A stretch of DNA of 64,000 bases, taken from Alteraurantiacibacter aquimixticola. GTDB taxonomy: Bacteria > Pseudomonadota > Alphaproteobacteria > Sphingomonadales > Sphingomonadaceae. The notes under the pieces are model-generated. The model saw nothing but the letters and a program-made list of their open reading frames with translations, made no database searches and had not been told where the DNA came from. Both the position numbers and the translations under genes were made by a program. The stretch covers positions 276,232-340,231 of the forward strand of contig NZ_SSHH01000003.1 of NCBI RefSeq assembly GCF_004965515.1, read 5' to 3'. Below, in pieces: positions 36,700-46,983 of this stretch. How positions within the stretch are numbered: the first letter of the stretch is position 1; every line of letters starts with the position of its first letter.

Positions 36700-38369
36700 C
36701 AACCGAAGCCTCCGGGGAGCCGAATATGGTAGGCTTCACCGCCCGCATTGGTAACGCTCATCCCGTCCACGCCGGCCATTCTCAGCACGAGGTCGAGCGG
36801 TACCCGCGCAAGCGATGCGGTCGATCGGTCCGAAATTTCCAGGCTTCCCCATCCTGAAAGGAGGTTGGGCCACAGCCAACAGGCGCTCGAGCGCTCAAGT
36901 CCGCTTAGCCGGCGGGCGAAATCACCATAGGCCAGCCTGGCCAACACAGCCCAGGGTCGATGGGTCCGATTGCGAGCTCCAAGCCAATCGATGTCGACAC
37001 GGGGGTCGCGCATTCCGACGGGCCTGCCCGTCGCAGGGTGCGGCACCCGCCTTGTCGCCACCGCACATTCCCGCGAGCTCCCGCAGGCGAGCCAGTCCTC
37101 CGTCCCAACATCCTGAACCAAGGTGAGTCGACCACTCCTCGCGGTGCAGGTTTCAACCCGGCGTGGAGCGCGCCATTGTGTCCACAAATCCACCGTTCGC
37201 TCAGACATTCCGCCATCGGCGGCAAGCGGTTTATCGGTGTCAGCAGGAAAGTAGCCGGCAAGCCAGTGAAGCGCCGGATCGTGCCAAGCGTCTTCGCGCG
37301 CAGGTCCTGTGAGCGCTGCCGCCAGCGTGAGAGCCGCAGCACCCCGGTCGCAATGCGGAGGGAAGATCGCCTCCAATCCGAGTTCTACCACGGACCGCCA
37401 CAGCAGGAATACGCCGGCGAAGGGTGTCTCGATGATCCCGGAAAGATGGATTGGTGATTGCGGATCAGAATGGTCTTCGTCCGTTGTTGGTTTTTTCGGT
37501 GGCGGACGATCCGGCGGCAACGGCCCTGGCTCATGGACTTGCCGATTGGTGCGTGGATTGGCGTCGACGACGGCGGATTCACTGCGCCTCGGGCCCACCA
37601 GTCGGTTGGCGACAATGGCGCGTGTGCGGTTTGGCGCAGGCAGACCGGCAATTCCACTTTCTGCAAGGACCGTGGTGAGCGCCATCACCGTCGCGGCATG
37701 CGGGCGAGCACGATCTCGCGCCAGGCACTGGAGCAAGATCGCCTCGAATCTCTCGGTAGAAGCCGGCCGGAATTCGCGCGGCGCCAGATCGGCCAAGGTT
37801 TGCCATAGCACCTTTGCGCCATCTTCCCGCAGTCGAAAGAGCAGCGCCGGCAACCGCCCATCGTCAGCAAGCTGCACGAAAGCTTTTGGCCCATCGAACG
37901 GTTCGGCTGCGAGCAATTGACGCGGGATGAAGCGGATCGGCAGAGCCTCGAGCTGGCGATGTCGGGCGTAGGCCCAGTGCCCGCTTGCAAGGCCGCTGGC
38001 ATGATCGATGAGCAGGTCCGCCAGCCAGGCGGCGCGATTGGAGTAACGGCGCACGCCCACCACAACCTCACCCCGCAGCACCTTGCGCAATGCCTCTGCG
38101 AGGCTCGCGGCAGCTGCGTCTGCAAGCCCATCCGGGTCGATATCGCCGGCAACCCTGGTGCTGGCGCGCAAATGGCGGATGACCCAGAAGGAGCTGTCGC
38201 CGGAATCTGCCAGACGATCGAAGGCTCGGCCCAGCGATCGTGCCAGTTTTCCTTCGTCGGGAACGGCGGGGGGCCACCGCCCCGAGAAATGGCGAACATT
38301 GAGCCGAACCTTTCCCAATGCGATGCGGCTGCCATTTGCCGGTTTTTCGAGAGCGGCTTCGATCGGCAT
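36699..38369 (-). CDS. eCIS tape-measure protein (CIS_TMP/Afp14-like)
   Basis: Tape-measure proteins set tube length. This 556-residue protein has the repeated amphipathic core of the CIS_TMP family: a first domain beginning IALGKVRLNVRHFSG, a variable middle (LPALLFRLREDGAKVLWQTLADL) and a C-terminal domain with SPIHLSGIIETPFAGVFLLWRSVVELGLEAIF, similar to the family NAGLVLLHPFLPRLF pattern. I assign it from this pattern plus its position between fibres and the ATPase, as in Afp/PVC loci. The start (38367-38369) is 2 bp after the fibre stop. Confidence 0.7.
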   Translation of the reverse strand: MPIEAALEKPANGSRIALGKVRLNVRHFSGRWPPAVPDEGKLARSLGRAFDRLADSGDSSFWVIRHLRASTRVAGDIDPDGLADAAAASLAEALRKVLRGEVVVGVRRYSNRAAWLADLLIDHASGLASGHWAYARHRQLEALPIRFIPRQLLAAEPFDGPKAFVQLADDGRLPALLFRLREDGAKVLWQTLADLAPREFRPASTERFEAILLQCLARDRARPHAATVMALTTVLAESGIAGLPAPNRTRAIVANRLVGPRRSESAVVDANPRTNRQVHEPGPLPPDRPPPKKPTTDEDHSDPQSPIHLSGIIETPFAGVFLLWRSVVELGLEAIFPPHCDRGAAALTLAAALTGPAREDAWHDPALHWLAGYFPADTDKPLAADGGMSERTVDLWTQWRAPRRVETCTARSGRLTLVQDVGTEDWLACGSSRECAVATRRVPHPATGRPVGMRDPRVDIDWLGARNRTHRPWAVLARLAYGDFARRLSGLERSSACWLWPNLLSGWGSLEISDRSTASLARVPLDLVLRMAGVDGMSVTNAGGEAYHIRLPGGFG

Positions 38370-38371
38370 CG

Positions 38372-40450
38372 CTAAGCGAGGAAAATGGCGATGTAGGAGA
38401 AGGTGTGCAGGTGACCGTCGGAATCGCCGACCTCCCACGCAATCGGGAACCGCACACGGTTGCCGCCCAGCAGGATCCGCGAATTCGGCGCATAGCTTAC
38501 CTTCCACCGGGCGTCGTTGGCGGAGAATTCATTGTGGATGTGACTGAGCGCGACCATGATCTGGGCATCGCGCACGTTGGCAATCCTGCTGGAGGAAAGT
38601 TCAAGCGGCTGTGTCCCGGAACCGGCACTGAGCCGGTTCAATTCGAACTCGCCTGCGACAATGTCGATTAAGACATTGTGCCCGCGTGCGAACAGGTCGC
38701 CTGCCACGCGGGTTGTGCCGTCGTTGGCAACCACGAATTTTTCCTGAAACGACCCGGAAACCCGCGGCCCGACCACAAACCGGTCATCACCGCTCAGATT
38801 GTCGCCGATCACAACCTGAAGGTCGTTCTGGTCGCCGCCGCGGTTATCGCGCGCAATTTGCAGCACATCGGTGTCGCTGGATCCGTCCGACATGCGAAAG
38901 TCCAGCGGCACGCCGTGCAATTCCACCCGGCCGCGCGAGGTGATGCCGCCTTCGACTGTGAGACGGCTGGTGTTGTCGAGCACCATCGCCTTGGCGCCTC
39001 CGCCGGGCGACAGGGCGGCGGGGTCCGGCCCGCCTCCCCGATACCAAGCGAAATGCTGTGCGCTGCGCGCGTACAGGGTATTGTTTTGAATTCCGAGCCC
39101 GAATGACTGGCCGGAGTCCATGTCGAAGTTGATCACCTGTCGGTAATCATTGCCGAAATAAAGGCTGCCCCCCGTCGAGAGCCGCATCAATTGCGAACCC
39201 CCAGTTCCGGGGTCGCCGGGAGTGGGATCGTGTTTTCCGTCGCGGTACCAGTAGAATGCCGCGCCTGATCGCTGATACACGCTGCTGCCCTGCCAGCCGA
39301 TGCCGCAGACGCTGGGGTCAGCATCGCTTGCGACGCCAAGATCGATGGCCTGGCGGGCGGTCCCGGGGAACCGCAGCCGGCCATTGGGGATGTCTATGCG
39401 ATGGTCGGCACGGAATGACGCCACCACCTTGGTTGTTTCTGCGGCATAAGACTGCACGCCGGTGGCAACGGTAAACCGGGCAACATTGGATGCGGGATTG
39501 TCGCCGATCTGAACCCGCAGGTCCGCACCGCTGCCGACCGCGTCGGGGACACGCCGCATGGTCAGCGGGACGGTCTCGTCGCTGCCCCCTACCGACTGGA
39601 ACGACAGCATTCCGCCGTGCAGCAAGACGTCCTTCTTGGCGATGATGCGCCCGTCCACTTGCACACGCCCCTCGATGGTAGCGAAATCCTCCGCATCCGG
39701 TCCGGCGAGAACCGGAACACGCGGTGCAAGGCGCAGCAATTGTCCTTCGGCGAGCAACGAACCACCGATGAAACCGGCATAGCGGCGGCCTTGTTCAAGG
39801 ACGGCAGGGGAAGCAACGGGGCGAAACCGGTTGGCTGCCCCATCCCATCGCACGCTGCCAAGCCTTATGGGCCAGAATGCGGACGGCAGATCTTCGGGAA
39901 AGTCCTGCGCTGCAATGGTCACATCGGCGGGCAGGATCGGAGCGCCTTCATCGGCGGAACCATCGGCCAGGGCCGGGCGAGCCTCCACCCCTTCCACAAC
40001 CAGGGAATCGTGTTCGGGGATGAATGTGCCCACCAACAGCCGATGGCTTTCTATGATGCGGCTATAGGCCGGATCGCCGAGGCAAATCGCGCCCCGGTCG
40101 TTGTCGGTTCGGCGGGTGTACTCATCGTAGTGCAGCCACAGTTCGATCACCCGTTCACTGTCGAAGGCGGCGAAGAGTTCGGGCGTGACCGGAATCGTTT
40201 CAAGCACTGCGATGCGGCGTCCAAAGCCGTCGACGGCCAATCCGGGGGTTACCTTGAGGTCCACGCTGCTCGCGTCGCCTTCGCGCGGCGTTTCGACGAT
40301 CCGGCAGCCTTCGATAATGCCCCAGGAATGCGGACCCAGATCGTGCCGCGCTCGCGCTTCGCGATTGAAGGATTGCTCGATCCGGAAATCTTCAGCCCCG
40401 ATCTGCTGGAACTGGAAGTAATTCATCCGTTCAATCACATTGTCGGCCAT
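38372..40450 (-). CDS. eCIS fibre-like protein 3
   Basis: This 692-residue protein opens with a domain shared by its two upstream neighbours (RHDLGPHSWGIIEGCRI, then VTPGLAVDGFGRRIAVLE, about residues 35-85). The rest is beta-rich with Gly/Asp-heavy repeats (LRVQIGDNPASNVARFTV, LQVVIGDNLSGDDRFVVG), typical of trimeric tail fibres. The C-terminal segment after about 600 resembles a phage fibre head. A GGAGGC ribosome-binding site precedes the ATG. I read it as a baseplate-attached receptor-binding or sensing fibre; the target is unknown. Confidence 0.65.
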   Translation of the reverse strand: MADNVIERMNYFQFQQIGAEDFRIEQSFNREARARHDLGPHSWGIIEGCRIVETPREGDASSVDLKVTPGLAVDGFGRRIAVLETIPVTPELFAAFDSERVIELWLHYDEYTRRTDNDRGAICLGDPAYSRIIESHRLLVGTFIPEHDSLVVEGVEARPALADGSADEGAPILPADVTIAAQDFPEDLPSAFWPIRLGSVRWDGAANRFRPVASPAVLEQGRRYAGFIGGSLLAEGQLLRLAPRVPVLAGPDAEDFATIEGRVQVDGRIIAKKDVLLHGGMLSFQSVGGSDETVPLTMRRVPDAVGSGADLRVQIGDNPASNVARFTVATGVQSYAAETTKVVASFRADHRIDIPNGRLRFPGTARQAIDLGVASDADPSVCGIGWQGSSVYQRSGAAFYWYRDGKHDPTPGDPGTGGSQLMRLSTGGSLYFGNDYRQVINFDMDSGQSFGLGIQNNTLYARSAQHFAWYRGGGPDPAALSPGGGAKAMVLDNTSRLTVEGGITSRGRVELHGVPLDFRMSDGSSDTDVLQIARDNRGGDQNDLQVVIGDNLSGDDRFVVGPRVSGSFQEKFVVANDGTTRVAGDLFARGHNVLIDIVAGEFELNRLSAGSGTQPLELSSSRIANVRDAQIMVALSHIHNEFSANDARWKVSYAPNSRILLGGNRVRFPIAWEVGDSDGHLHTFSYIAIFLA

Positions 40451-40480
40451 GCCAGCCTCCGTTGAATCGTTCTCGACGTC

Positions 40481-42226
40481 CTATTTCGGTTTGGCGGGCT
40501 TGCGCGGCTTGGCCGCCGGCCTTGCCTCGCATTTCCGTGCCAACGCGGTCAGTTCCTCGCGCAGGGCAGCCACATCCTGTCGCAGTGCGGCAGTTTCGCT
40601 GCCCTCGACGGCGCTGGTCGAACGTGGCTTCCCTGGAGCGTAGTTTTCGGCGGAGGTCGCATTGAGCCTCGCTGCCAGCGCCGGCACCACCGGAGTTTCG
40701 GCAAACTTCGCTGCCATACCGACCAGTCGGCGTGGGAGGGCAAAGTCATCGTCCGTTATGGCGCGGGCCAAGCGGCCGCTTGGGTCCACTGTTGCCAGCA
40801 GCGGAACGAGGTCGTTCACGAGCGGCGAGTTCTTGCGCAAGAGCGCGGGTTGGCAGCACACCATCGCGAGCATGCGCGCAATCAATGGCACGATGGGGAT
40901 CAACGACATCCAGTAGAAGGTCGAGGGGAAGGCTCCGGCATAGCGCCTGCAGCTGTGGTTGCAGATGTCGATGATCTTGCCTTGCTTGACGGTGATGCAG
41001 GCCAATTCGACCCGATCATCGCAAGCGTCGTCCTCGCATCGCGGCAGGAATGCGCGACAAATGCAGTCCAGTACGAGTTGCAGCCAGGCTGCCAGCAGAT
41101 CGAGCAGCACTTGCTTGGCTCTCGCGAAATACGTCGCCCGATCATCAGCCGGAATGCCCATTGCGTCGTTTCCGCGCGTTGGCGGGGCAAGGGTAGCTTC
41201 GGCCACAGCGCGCAGCATCTGGCACCTTGTGGTGCCTGCGTCGCCCTGCAAAAGGCCCAGCACCAATCCGCGCAACTTGCAGACAGCGGCATGGGTATCA
41301 TCGAGTGTCAGGGTCGAAGCGGCAAGGGCGGCGGGTTCGGTTGTCGCCAGTGCGGCGAGGATCTGTCCTTCGTCGTCGCTCAGGCCATCGGTCAGCGCCT
41401 TGATGTCCTTGAGGACGCAGTCGATGATGTTGCGAAGCAGCGATTTCTCCGGGATCAACCAGCCGATCAGGCCCAGCGGGTTCTTGTCTTCCCGCATGCT
41501 GCCGCGGAAATTCTTGAGCTGCGGGCCGCACGGCTCATCGGATGGGATCAATACAATGTCGAAGCATTCCTTCACACGGCGCGGCGCACAGGAATTGCTC
41601 GCCACGATCGTATTCGGCGCGTAGCTGGTCGAAGCTTTTGCGCCTTGGCATCCGCAATTGCCGTCGCCGCCACACCCGCAGCCCCAGCTGCCACCGCATC
41701 CGCAGGATGGTCCCGCGGCGCCCTTGCCGATCGTGACACAGGCGCTGCCACCTGTGGTGAGCCGCTGGCTGACCGCTGTTTCGACTTCGCGATATTTGAG
41801 CGCGATACACCAATAAGCGAGTGCATCGGCGCAGCCCGGATCAGGCGGCGGTACCCATGGATCGCAATCGCCGGTGCGACTTCTTCCCTTGCCTGCGCAA
41901 TCGCGGATGGCGGCCGCCACGTCGTACCGGGTCGGGGCGCCCACGACGATATCTTCCCCGCAAGGATCGATCGCATATCCCGGATGGATGCTGACCGACC
42001 CTTCGCAGTCGTCGCACAGAACCTCCAACCCGCAAACTACGCCCCAACCATGCAGGTAACGATTGTGCAGTCGGTTCTTGCCCGCAACATAACTTTGCAG
42101 CGCTGTGAGATCCGACGCCGTCAGGGTCTGGCCAGTGGCAAAAAGTGGCCGTTCGAACGTGGCGAGACCGGTGCAGGCAGGGCAGCAACACGGATCCGCG
42201 GTGTGGGTCTTGCTCGTGGTCAACAT
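40481..42226 (-). CDS. eCIS fibre-like or baseplate-attached protein 2
   Basis: This 581-residue protein has the shared N-terminal domain (LFATGQTLTASDLTALQSYV, then NRYLHGWGVVCGLEV and IHPGYAIDPCGEDIVV). A Cys- and Gly-rich insert follows at about 175-200 (CGCGGSWGCGCGGDGNCGC). The remainder is helical with several Cys residues (LDCICRAF, CNHSCRRY), ending in a coiled coil and a Lys/Pro tail. No family outside the island is recognised. It lies between the other two proteins with the same N-terminal domain; AAGGAG precedes the ATG. Confidence 0.6.
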   Translation of the reverse strand: MLTTSKTHTADPCCCPACTGLATFERPLFATGQTLTASDLTALQSYVAGKNRLHNRYLHGWGVVCGLEVLCDDCEGSVSIHPGYAIDPCGEDIVVGAPTRYDVAAAIRDCAGKGRSRTGDCDPWVPPPDPGCADALAYWCIALKYREVETAVSQRLTTGGSACVTIGKGAAGPSCGCGGSWGCGCGGDGNCGCQGAKASTSYAPNTIVASNSCAPRRVKECFDIVLIPSDEPCGPQLKNFRGSMREDKNPLGLIGWLIPEKSLLRNIIDCVLKDIKALTDGLSDDEGQILAALATTEPAALAASTLTLDDTHAAVCKLRGLVLGLLQGDAGTTRCQMLRAVAEATLAPPTRGNDAMGIPADDRATYFARAKQVLLDLLAAWLQLVLDCICRAFLPRCEDDACDDRVELACITVKQGKIIDICNHSCRRYAGAFPSTFYWMSLIPIVPLIARMLAMVCCQPALLRKNSPLVNDLVPLLATVDPSGRLARAITDDDFALPRRLVGMAAKFAETPVVPALAARLNATSAENYAPGKPRSTSAVEGSETAALRQDVAALREELTALARKCEARPAAKPRKPAKPK

Positions 42227-42239
42227 GGTTGCTGCTCCT

Positions 42240-44765
42240 TCATCCGATCTGTTCGCGGCCCAAGGTGAACCACCCTAGGAAGCGCCCGCCTTCAATCCGG
42301 TCGCCGGTCGGGCAACGGTCGGAAAGGCCGGGTGCGAAGTGATTGCCGTCGAGCGCCGGGCGCACCTTGCGCTTCTGGCCAGGCTGGTCGATGTCCTCGA
42401 TCTCGATTTCCTGCGCGCCCAGGATATGGTCGCCTTCCAGGATTACCCGGTAGAGCCCAGGCGGCAAGGGAACGGCACGGTTGTCCCGACCGATGGGCCG
42501 CATCCGCACACCGGTGACCTCGCGCGCCCGCGAGGGAGCGGAAGGTACATCGAACTCATCGCCACATCGCGCTTCGATCTTGAGCCCTTCAATCCTCACC
42601 AGCACGTTTGGATATGAATAGATCTGCAATCCGCCCGGGCCCGGGTCGGGGTCTGCTTCTCGCAGCAACTGCACTGTCTGAGTGGTCAGCGTATCGGCAG
42701 AGATCGGGAACCGGTTGTCGAATGCGATGACGATGCCATCCTCGAACAGGCGCTTGTACTCATCACTGTCGATTTGGATTTCGCCGTTGTGAGGCCAGTT
42801 GATACCGACGATCCGTGGTAAGTCATCGCGCAGCCCCGGTCCGGCTGGACCCGTCGGCCCAATCGGCCCGATTGGGCCAGTTGGGCCAGTCGGTCCGGCG
42901 GGACCGGTTCCGCCGGTCGGCCCGGCTGGTCCGGCCGGGCCCGCGGGGCCTGCGGGACCAGCGGGTCCGGGCTCGCCCTGTTCCCCGTCCCCACCCGAGC
43001 ATGTCTGGTCGGCGAGGCAGGCGACCACTTCGCTCAGCAGTTGCGTGGAAACCAGCAGTCTGCGTTCTGCGCGGTTGTCGAGGGATTCGTCCACGAAGGC
43101 GTCTCCCCAGCGAAACTCGGCGATTGTGGCGAGAATGATCGCATCTTCCGGGCCACAACAGTCGCAGGGTTCCAAGACCTCGGCGAAGCGATCGATGCAG
43201 CGATCGCCAGTGATTGAATAGCTTGCAACGCCCCCAGGGATGCGCGGATCGGCGGTCGGATCATCCCCGGCAAACGCCACCAACAGTCTTCGATCACTGG
43301 CAAGGGCAATCATCGATGCTCCTGGCGGAGCAGGGATTGCCGCACTGATCGCCGGCTCATGGCCCAGGATCCGTCGGGCGACCGACACTATCCGCACGGT
43401 GCGAGTGCCATCTGCCGCGGCAGAGAGAACATAGAGCCAGTTGCCGCCGGGCGAGAATTGTAGCGCGGTCGCCGTACCGGTCAGGTCGGCAAAGCTTGGA
43501 CCGGCATCGGCCAGGCGATTGGCGGGTGTGGTTTCCTCGGGCCGCGCCAGCAACAGGTGCAGCTTGCCGCCCGCCTTGTCGCCCAGGGCCAACATGTCGC
43601 GGCCTTCCCGCACGCTGGCGGCAAGGGCCGACGCGCGGACGACCGTGTCGGCGAGCGGCATGGTAACGAGCGTCAGGTCGGCAAGCCTGATTGCAGCCAC
43701 TTCCGCGATGTCATCGAACGCGACGTAGAGGTGAGCCGATACCTGTCCTTCCACCATCGCGACCGGGTTGTGCACCAGGGTGACTTCGCTGGGTGCGGCC
43801 GGGCTGGCACTGCCCCCTGCGTCGCTACCCCAAACCAGCACTTTCTTGGTGGCCGCTATGGCCACCGCCAACCGACCGTCGCTCAGCATCTGCATCAGGG
43901 CATTGCCGGCCGAATCAGGCAATGCCAGCGTTCTGATCGGTGCTGCGGCGAGGTTGGCGGTGTCGAGAACGGCGATTTCCGCCTCTCCGCTGCCAGACGG
44001 GGCGAGCGCCACGAACAATCGCGTCCCATCGGCCGAAAGGGCAAGCCCCAGACCCCGTTTTCCCGCAAATCCCGTGCCACCCGCGATCGTTCCGTTATCG
44101 AGATCGATCCGCAACAATTGTGCAGGGGCATCACCGGTAAGTGCGTAGACGGCATCGTTGGCTCCATCGACCGCGACGGCCACGGTCCGGTCGATGTTGC
44201 TCGTCGCGGTCCAATCGAGCTGCTCGAGCCCGAGGCCGCTTTCGGTCACGGGGCGATCGATCTGCGCTTCGAAATGATATCCATCCACCAGCTTTCCGGG
44301 CAGACAGGCGTTTTCGGGTCCGCCGCAGCCGCTGAATACCGCCGGAACCGGCTCTGTCGGGCATTCGTCGTAGTGCAGCGCCAAGCTGATCCGGTGCGGC
44401 GTATCATCGGGCTCGGCATCGGCGCCATGCCGCTTGCGCCAGGCCGTCAGCACAAGGTCCCTCAAGTCCACCATCGCGGGGGCGCGGACCATGATCTCAC
44501 GACCGCAACAGTCGATCGCATAACCCGGTTCAACAACGACAAATTGCTCGCGGCAGGCAGGGTTTGGGTGCTGGTGCACGGCCAGTCCGCAGGCAGTTCC
44601 CCAGCCGTGGAGGTACTGGTTGTGGCGCCGATGCTTGCCGAGGAAATAGGTTTGCTCGTCGAGGAAATCGCGCGCGCTCATCGGCTTGCCGTCGAACAGG
44701 GTGTTGCGGGCAAGCTGCGGTGGATCACAGGTCGGGCAGTCGACCGGTTCGCATCCGTGGATCAT
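42240..44765 (-). CDS. eCIS fibre-like protein 1 with beta-propeller and collagen-like domains
   Basis: This 841-residue protein has three parts. Residues about 15-100 form the shared anchor domain ([32 protein letters not shown]). About 150-550 is a seven-bladed-propeller-like repeat region ([34 protein letters not shown]). A collagen-like Gly-x-y tract of about 45 residues follows ([20 protein letters not shown]), then a globular C-terminus. I start at ATG 44763-44765, preceded by AAGGAG, rather than at 44783. Collagen-like segments in phage fibres form stiff triple helices. It is probably a surface-exposed fibre. Confidence 0.7.
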   Translation of the reverse strand: MIHGCEPVDCPTCDPPQLARNTLFDGKPMSARDFLDEQTYFLGKHRRHNQYLHGWGTACGLAVHQHPNPACREQFVVVEPGYAIDCCGREIMVRAPAMVDLRDLVLTAWRKRHGADAEPDDTPHRISLALHYDECPTEPVPAVFSGCGGPENACLPGKLVDGYHFEAQIDRPVTESGLGLEQLDWTATSNIDRTVAVAVDGANDAVYALTGDAPAQLLRIDLDNGTIAGGTGFAGKRGLGLALSADGTRLFVALAPSGSGEAEIAVLDTANLAAAPIRTLALPDSAGNALMQMLSDGRLAVAIAATKKVLVWGSDAGGSASPAAPSEVTLVHNPVAMVEGQVSAHLYVAFDDIAEVAAIRLADLTLVTMPLADTVVRASALAASVREGRDMLALGDKAGGKLHLLLARPEETTPANRLADAGPSFADLTGTATALQFSPGGNWLYVLSAAADGTRTVRIVSVARRILGHEPAISAAIPAPPGASMIALASDRRLLVAFAGDDPTADPRIPGGVASYSITGDRCIDRFAEVLEPCDCCGPEDAIILATIAEFRWGDAFVDESLDNRAERRLLVSTQLLSEVVACLADQTCSGGDGEQGEPGPAGPAGPAGPAGPAGPTGGTGPAGPTGPTGPIGPIGPTGPAGPGLRDDLPRIVGINWPHNGEIQIDSDEYKRLFEDGIVIAFDNRFPISADTLTTQTVQLLREADPDPGPGGLQIYSYPNVLVRIEGLKIEARCGDEFDVPSAPSRAREVTGVRMRPIGRDNRAVPLPPGLYRVILEGDHILGAQEIEIEDIDQPGQKRKVRPALDGNHFAPGLSDRCPTGDRIEGGRFLGWFTLGREQIG

Positions 44766-44790
44766 GGCGTGCTCCTTGTTCATGCGAGTC

Positions 44791-46983
44791 TCATGGTAGG
44801 GTGGTGTCCGGACCCAGGCGGAGGCCGGGCGAAAGGGTGAAGGCTGACGGCGGACCGGCCAGGCGAATGTCCTCGCCGAGTTGCGAAACATCCGTCTGGG
44901 CTAGGCGGGTGTCTGTGCCGATTACCGTGTTTACCCCCAGCAACAGGTCGCAGCCGATGACGAAGCGAGGGCGCATCAGGCGGATGTCGACAACCACATG
45001 AGCCGGCTTGGCCGCAGCGATCACTTCTTCCAGCGCCGCGCGGTCGGCATCGCCGAATTCATCGGTGACAGGGACATAGACCGTTGCCCGGTGAGCGAAC
45101 GCTGCTACGGGATCGGTCAGCGGGTCGCCTCCGTCGACCAGGGCAAACCGGCCGATCTCGGCATAGCCATCGAGCTGGAGGCGGCGAACAATATCCGGGC
45201 CCCATAGCTTTTCCTGACCATCGAGCGTGGCTTCATCGAGAGTCAAGAATCGGCGCAGCCGGAAGTGCTCGACGATCTTCGGGGCAATACCGGTGTAGAT
45301 TTCGATATGCCGGGCCAGCCCCTTCAATGTGCCCTTGATGCGGAACAGCCGAGGTGCCTCGCGAACGAGCTGTCGACGCCGTTCTACGGGCCAGTTGCGT
45401 TCGAGTACCAGTCCGATCCAACCGGCCAGCCAGTCGAGAAAATCTTCTCCCATCGCGCCCTGTTCGGCTGCGGGTGTGGCTTTTGGGTCGAACAGGGCGG
45501 GCATGGTTTCGATGGGCGCAAGTATGTCCAGCCGCAATTCGTCGAAAATGGCGAGAAAGCGTTCGAGGAAGTCGGCATGCGTGGGCTCGGCCTGCCATGC
45601 AGCGGGCAGATAGCGTGCCGAGCTCCTGCGTGGCCAGCCGACCGAAAACCCGTAAATAGTGGGCGTATCGGTGCCGTTACAGAACAGGGCGATGCGCAAC
45701 CACAGATAGCGACCCGGCTTCGTGCGGAGGGCCAGCGAGACTTCGGGGCCGGAAACCGCGACTTCCGTTTCGGTCCAGAACGATGGGCCGAGCGCTTCGA
45801 CTTCAGTGGGCCCCAGAGCGGCGTCGCTGGCAAAGGCGGAAACCACGACCCGGCAGCCCATGGGCAGGTCAATTTCGAGCCGCAGGGTGTCCCAGACGGT
45901 CGCTGTCACATGGCTGTCGAGAGGCTCGAAGGCGACACGTCCGGCTTCCTGGCGAGCGATGGAAGTGCTGCGCCGGACGCATGGATCCATTCCGCTTGCC
46001 ATGATTGCCGTACCGTCGGAAGCAAAGGCGAGCATTTCGCATTGTTCCGGTACCAATCGCACTTCCTCGCCGCCCAGTGCCATACCGGCGCAATCGCAGC
46101 GGAACAGCATGGCGGGACCGGGTTTGCGCGAGGAAATCCACAAGGTTCCATCCGCGTCTGTCGCGAGCGATGCGCCTTCGACGAGATCGGGCAAAAGCGA
46201 AGCATCTGCGGTACGCGCGATGATCGTCCCACAGCGATCGAGCACTGCCACTGCTTGGCGGGCTTCCTCTACCACATACAGCAGTCCATCCTCGCTCGCT
46301 GCGAGCGCCGTTGGCCGGTCCAGCGCAGGTTGATCGGGCGTCTCACCGCTCCAGGAAGCGATCCAGCATCCGCGCCGGTCGAACAGTTGAAGCACCCCTG
46401 ACCTGAAATCGCTGACAACAAGGCGACCGTCAGCCAGAACAGCGAGATCGACGGGTTCCCACACATCGGCAGGCAGGGCGGCTCCGGGGCTTGGCGCGCC
46501 CGTCAGCGGATCAATGTTGGCGACGATCGGGCTTGCGGCCAGAGCCATGCCGTCCACTGCAAACGGTCCCCATCGATGGCGGAGGTTCCCATCCAGCAGC
46601 GAGATTAGCGAGATGGTTCTCGCTTCGCTGTCGAGCACCAGCAGGTGTCCATCAGGATGGACAGCCAATGCGATGGGGGCAGCCAATCCGATGACGCGTG
46701 GCTGCGCTTGCCAACAAGCCAGTGGTTCGAACCGTTCGGTGCAGGGATCGAACCGCAGGATGGTGCCTGCGTTGTCGATCATGAAGACGAGACCCCCTGG
46801 GCCGGTCGCCACCTTCCTTGGCAATGCATGGCCGCCAAAATCTCCGCTGGGGGCAGTGAGCGGTCGGGCCGCCCCGGGCAAGGGGGCGAGGCGCAAGGCA
46901 TCGCGGGCAGCCATGACGCCGGTGCTCCCGGCAATGCGCCAGCCGATACGGCCGTCGAGCCGATAGGCGCGTTGCCGTGTCAT
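44791..46983 (-). CDS. eCIS baseplate/tail protein I-like, fused to an N-terminal beta-propeller
   Basis: This 730-residue protein has an N-terminal NHL/propeller-like part (about 35-330; repeats such as [23 protein letters not shown] and [17 protein letters not shown]) and a C-terminal phage tail-protein domain with [62 protein letters not shown] and EHFRLRRFL, as in the TIGR02242 family. Such proteins link baseplate wedge to fibre. The ATG at 46981-46983 overlaps the gpJ stop by 4 bp. Confidence 0.75.
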   Translation of the reverse strand: MTRQRAYRLDGRIGWRIAGSTGVMAARDALRLAPLPGAARPLTAPSGDFGGHALPRKVATGPGGLVFMIDNAGTILRFDPCTERFEPLACWQAQPRVIGLAAPIALAVHPDGHLLVLDSEARTISLISLLDGNLRHRWGPFAVDGMALAASPIVANIDPLTGAPSPGAALPADVWEPVDLAVLADGRLVVSDFRSGVLQLFDRRGCWIASWSGETPDQPALDRPTALAASEDGLLYVVEEARQAVAVLDRCGTIIARTADASLLPDLVEGASLATDADGTLWISSRKPGPAMLFRCDCAGMALGGEEVRLVPEQCEMLAFASDGTAIMASGMDPCVRRSTSIARQEAGRVAFEPLDSHVTATVWDTLRLEIDLPMGCRVVVSAFASDAALGPTEVEALGPSFWTETEVAVSGPEVSLALRTKPGRYLWLRIALFCNGTDTPTIYGFSVGWPRRSSARYLPAAWQAEPTHADFLERFLAIFDELRLDILAPIETMPALFDPKATPAAEQGAMGEDFLDWLAGWIGLVLERNWPVERRRQLVREAPRLFRIKGTLKGLARHIEIYTGIAPKIVEHFRLRRFLTLDEATLDGQEKLWGPDIVRRLQLDGYAEIGRFALVDGGDPLTDPVAAFAHRATVYVPVTDEFGDADRAALEEVIAAAKPAHVVVDIRLMRPRFVIGCDLLLGVNTVIGTDTRLAQTDVSQLGEDIRLAGPPSAFTLSPGLRLGPDTTLP

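Noticed and set aside
42842-42970. Short tandem repeats that might suggest a CRISPR or satellite
   Set aside because: The repeats are in frame and encode a collagen-like Gly-x-y tract of fibre protein 1. There are no spacers.
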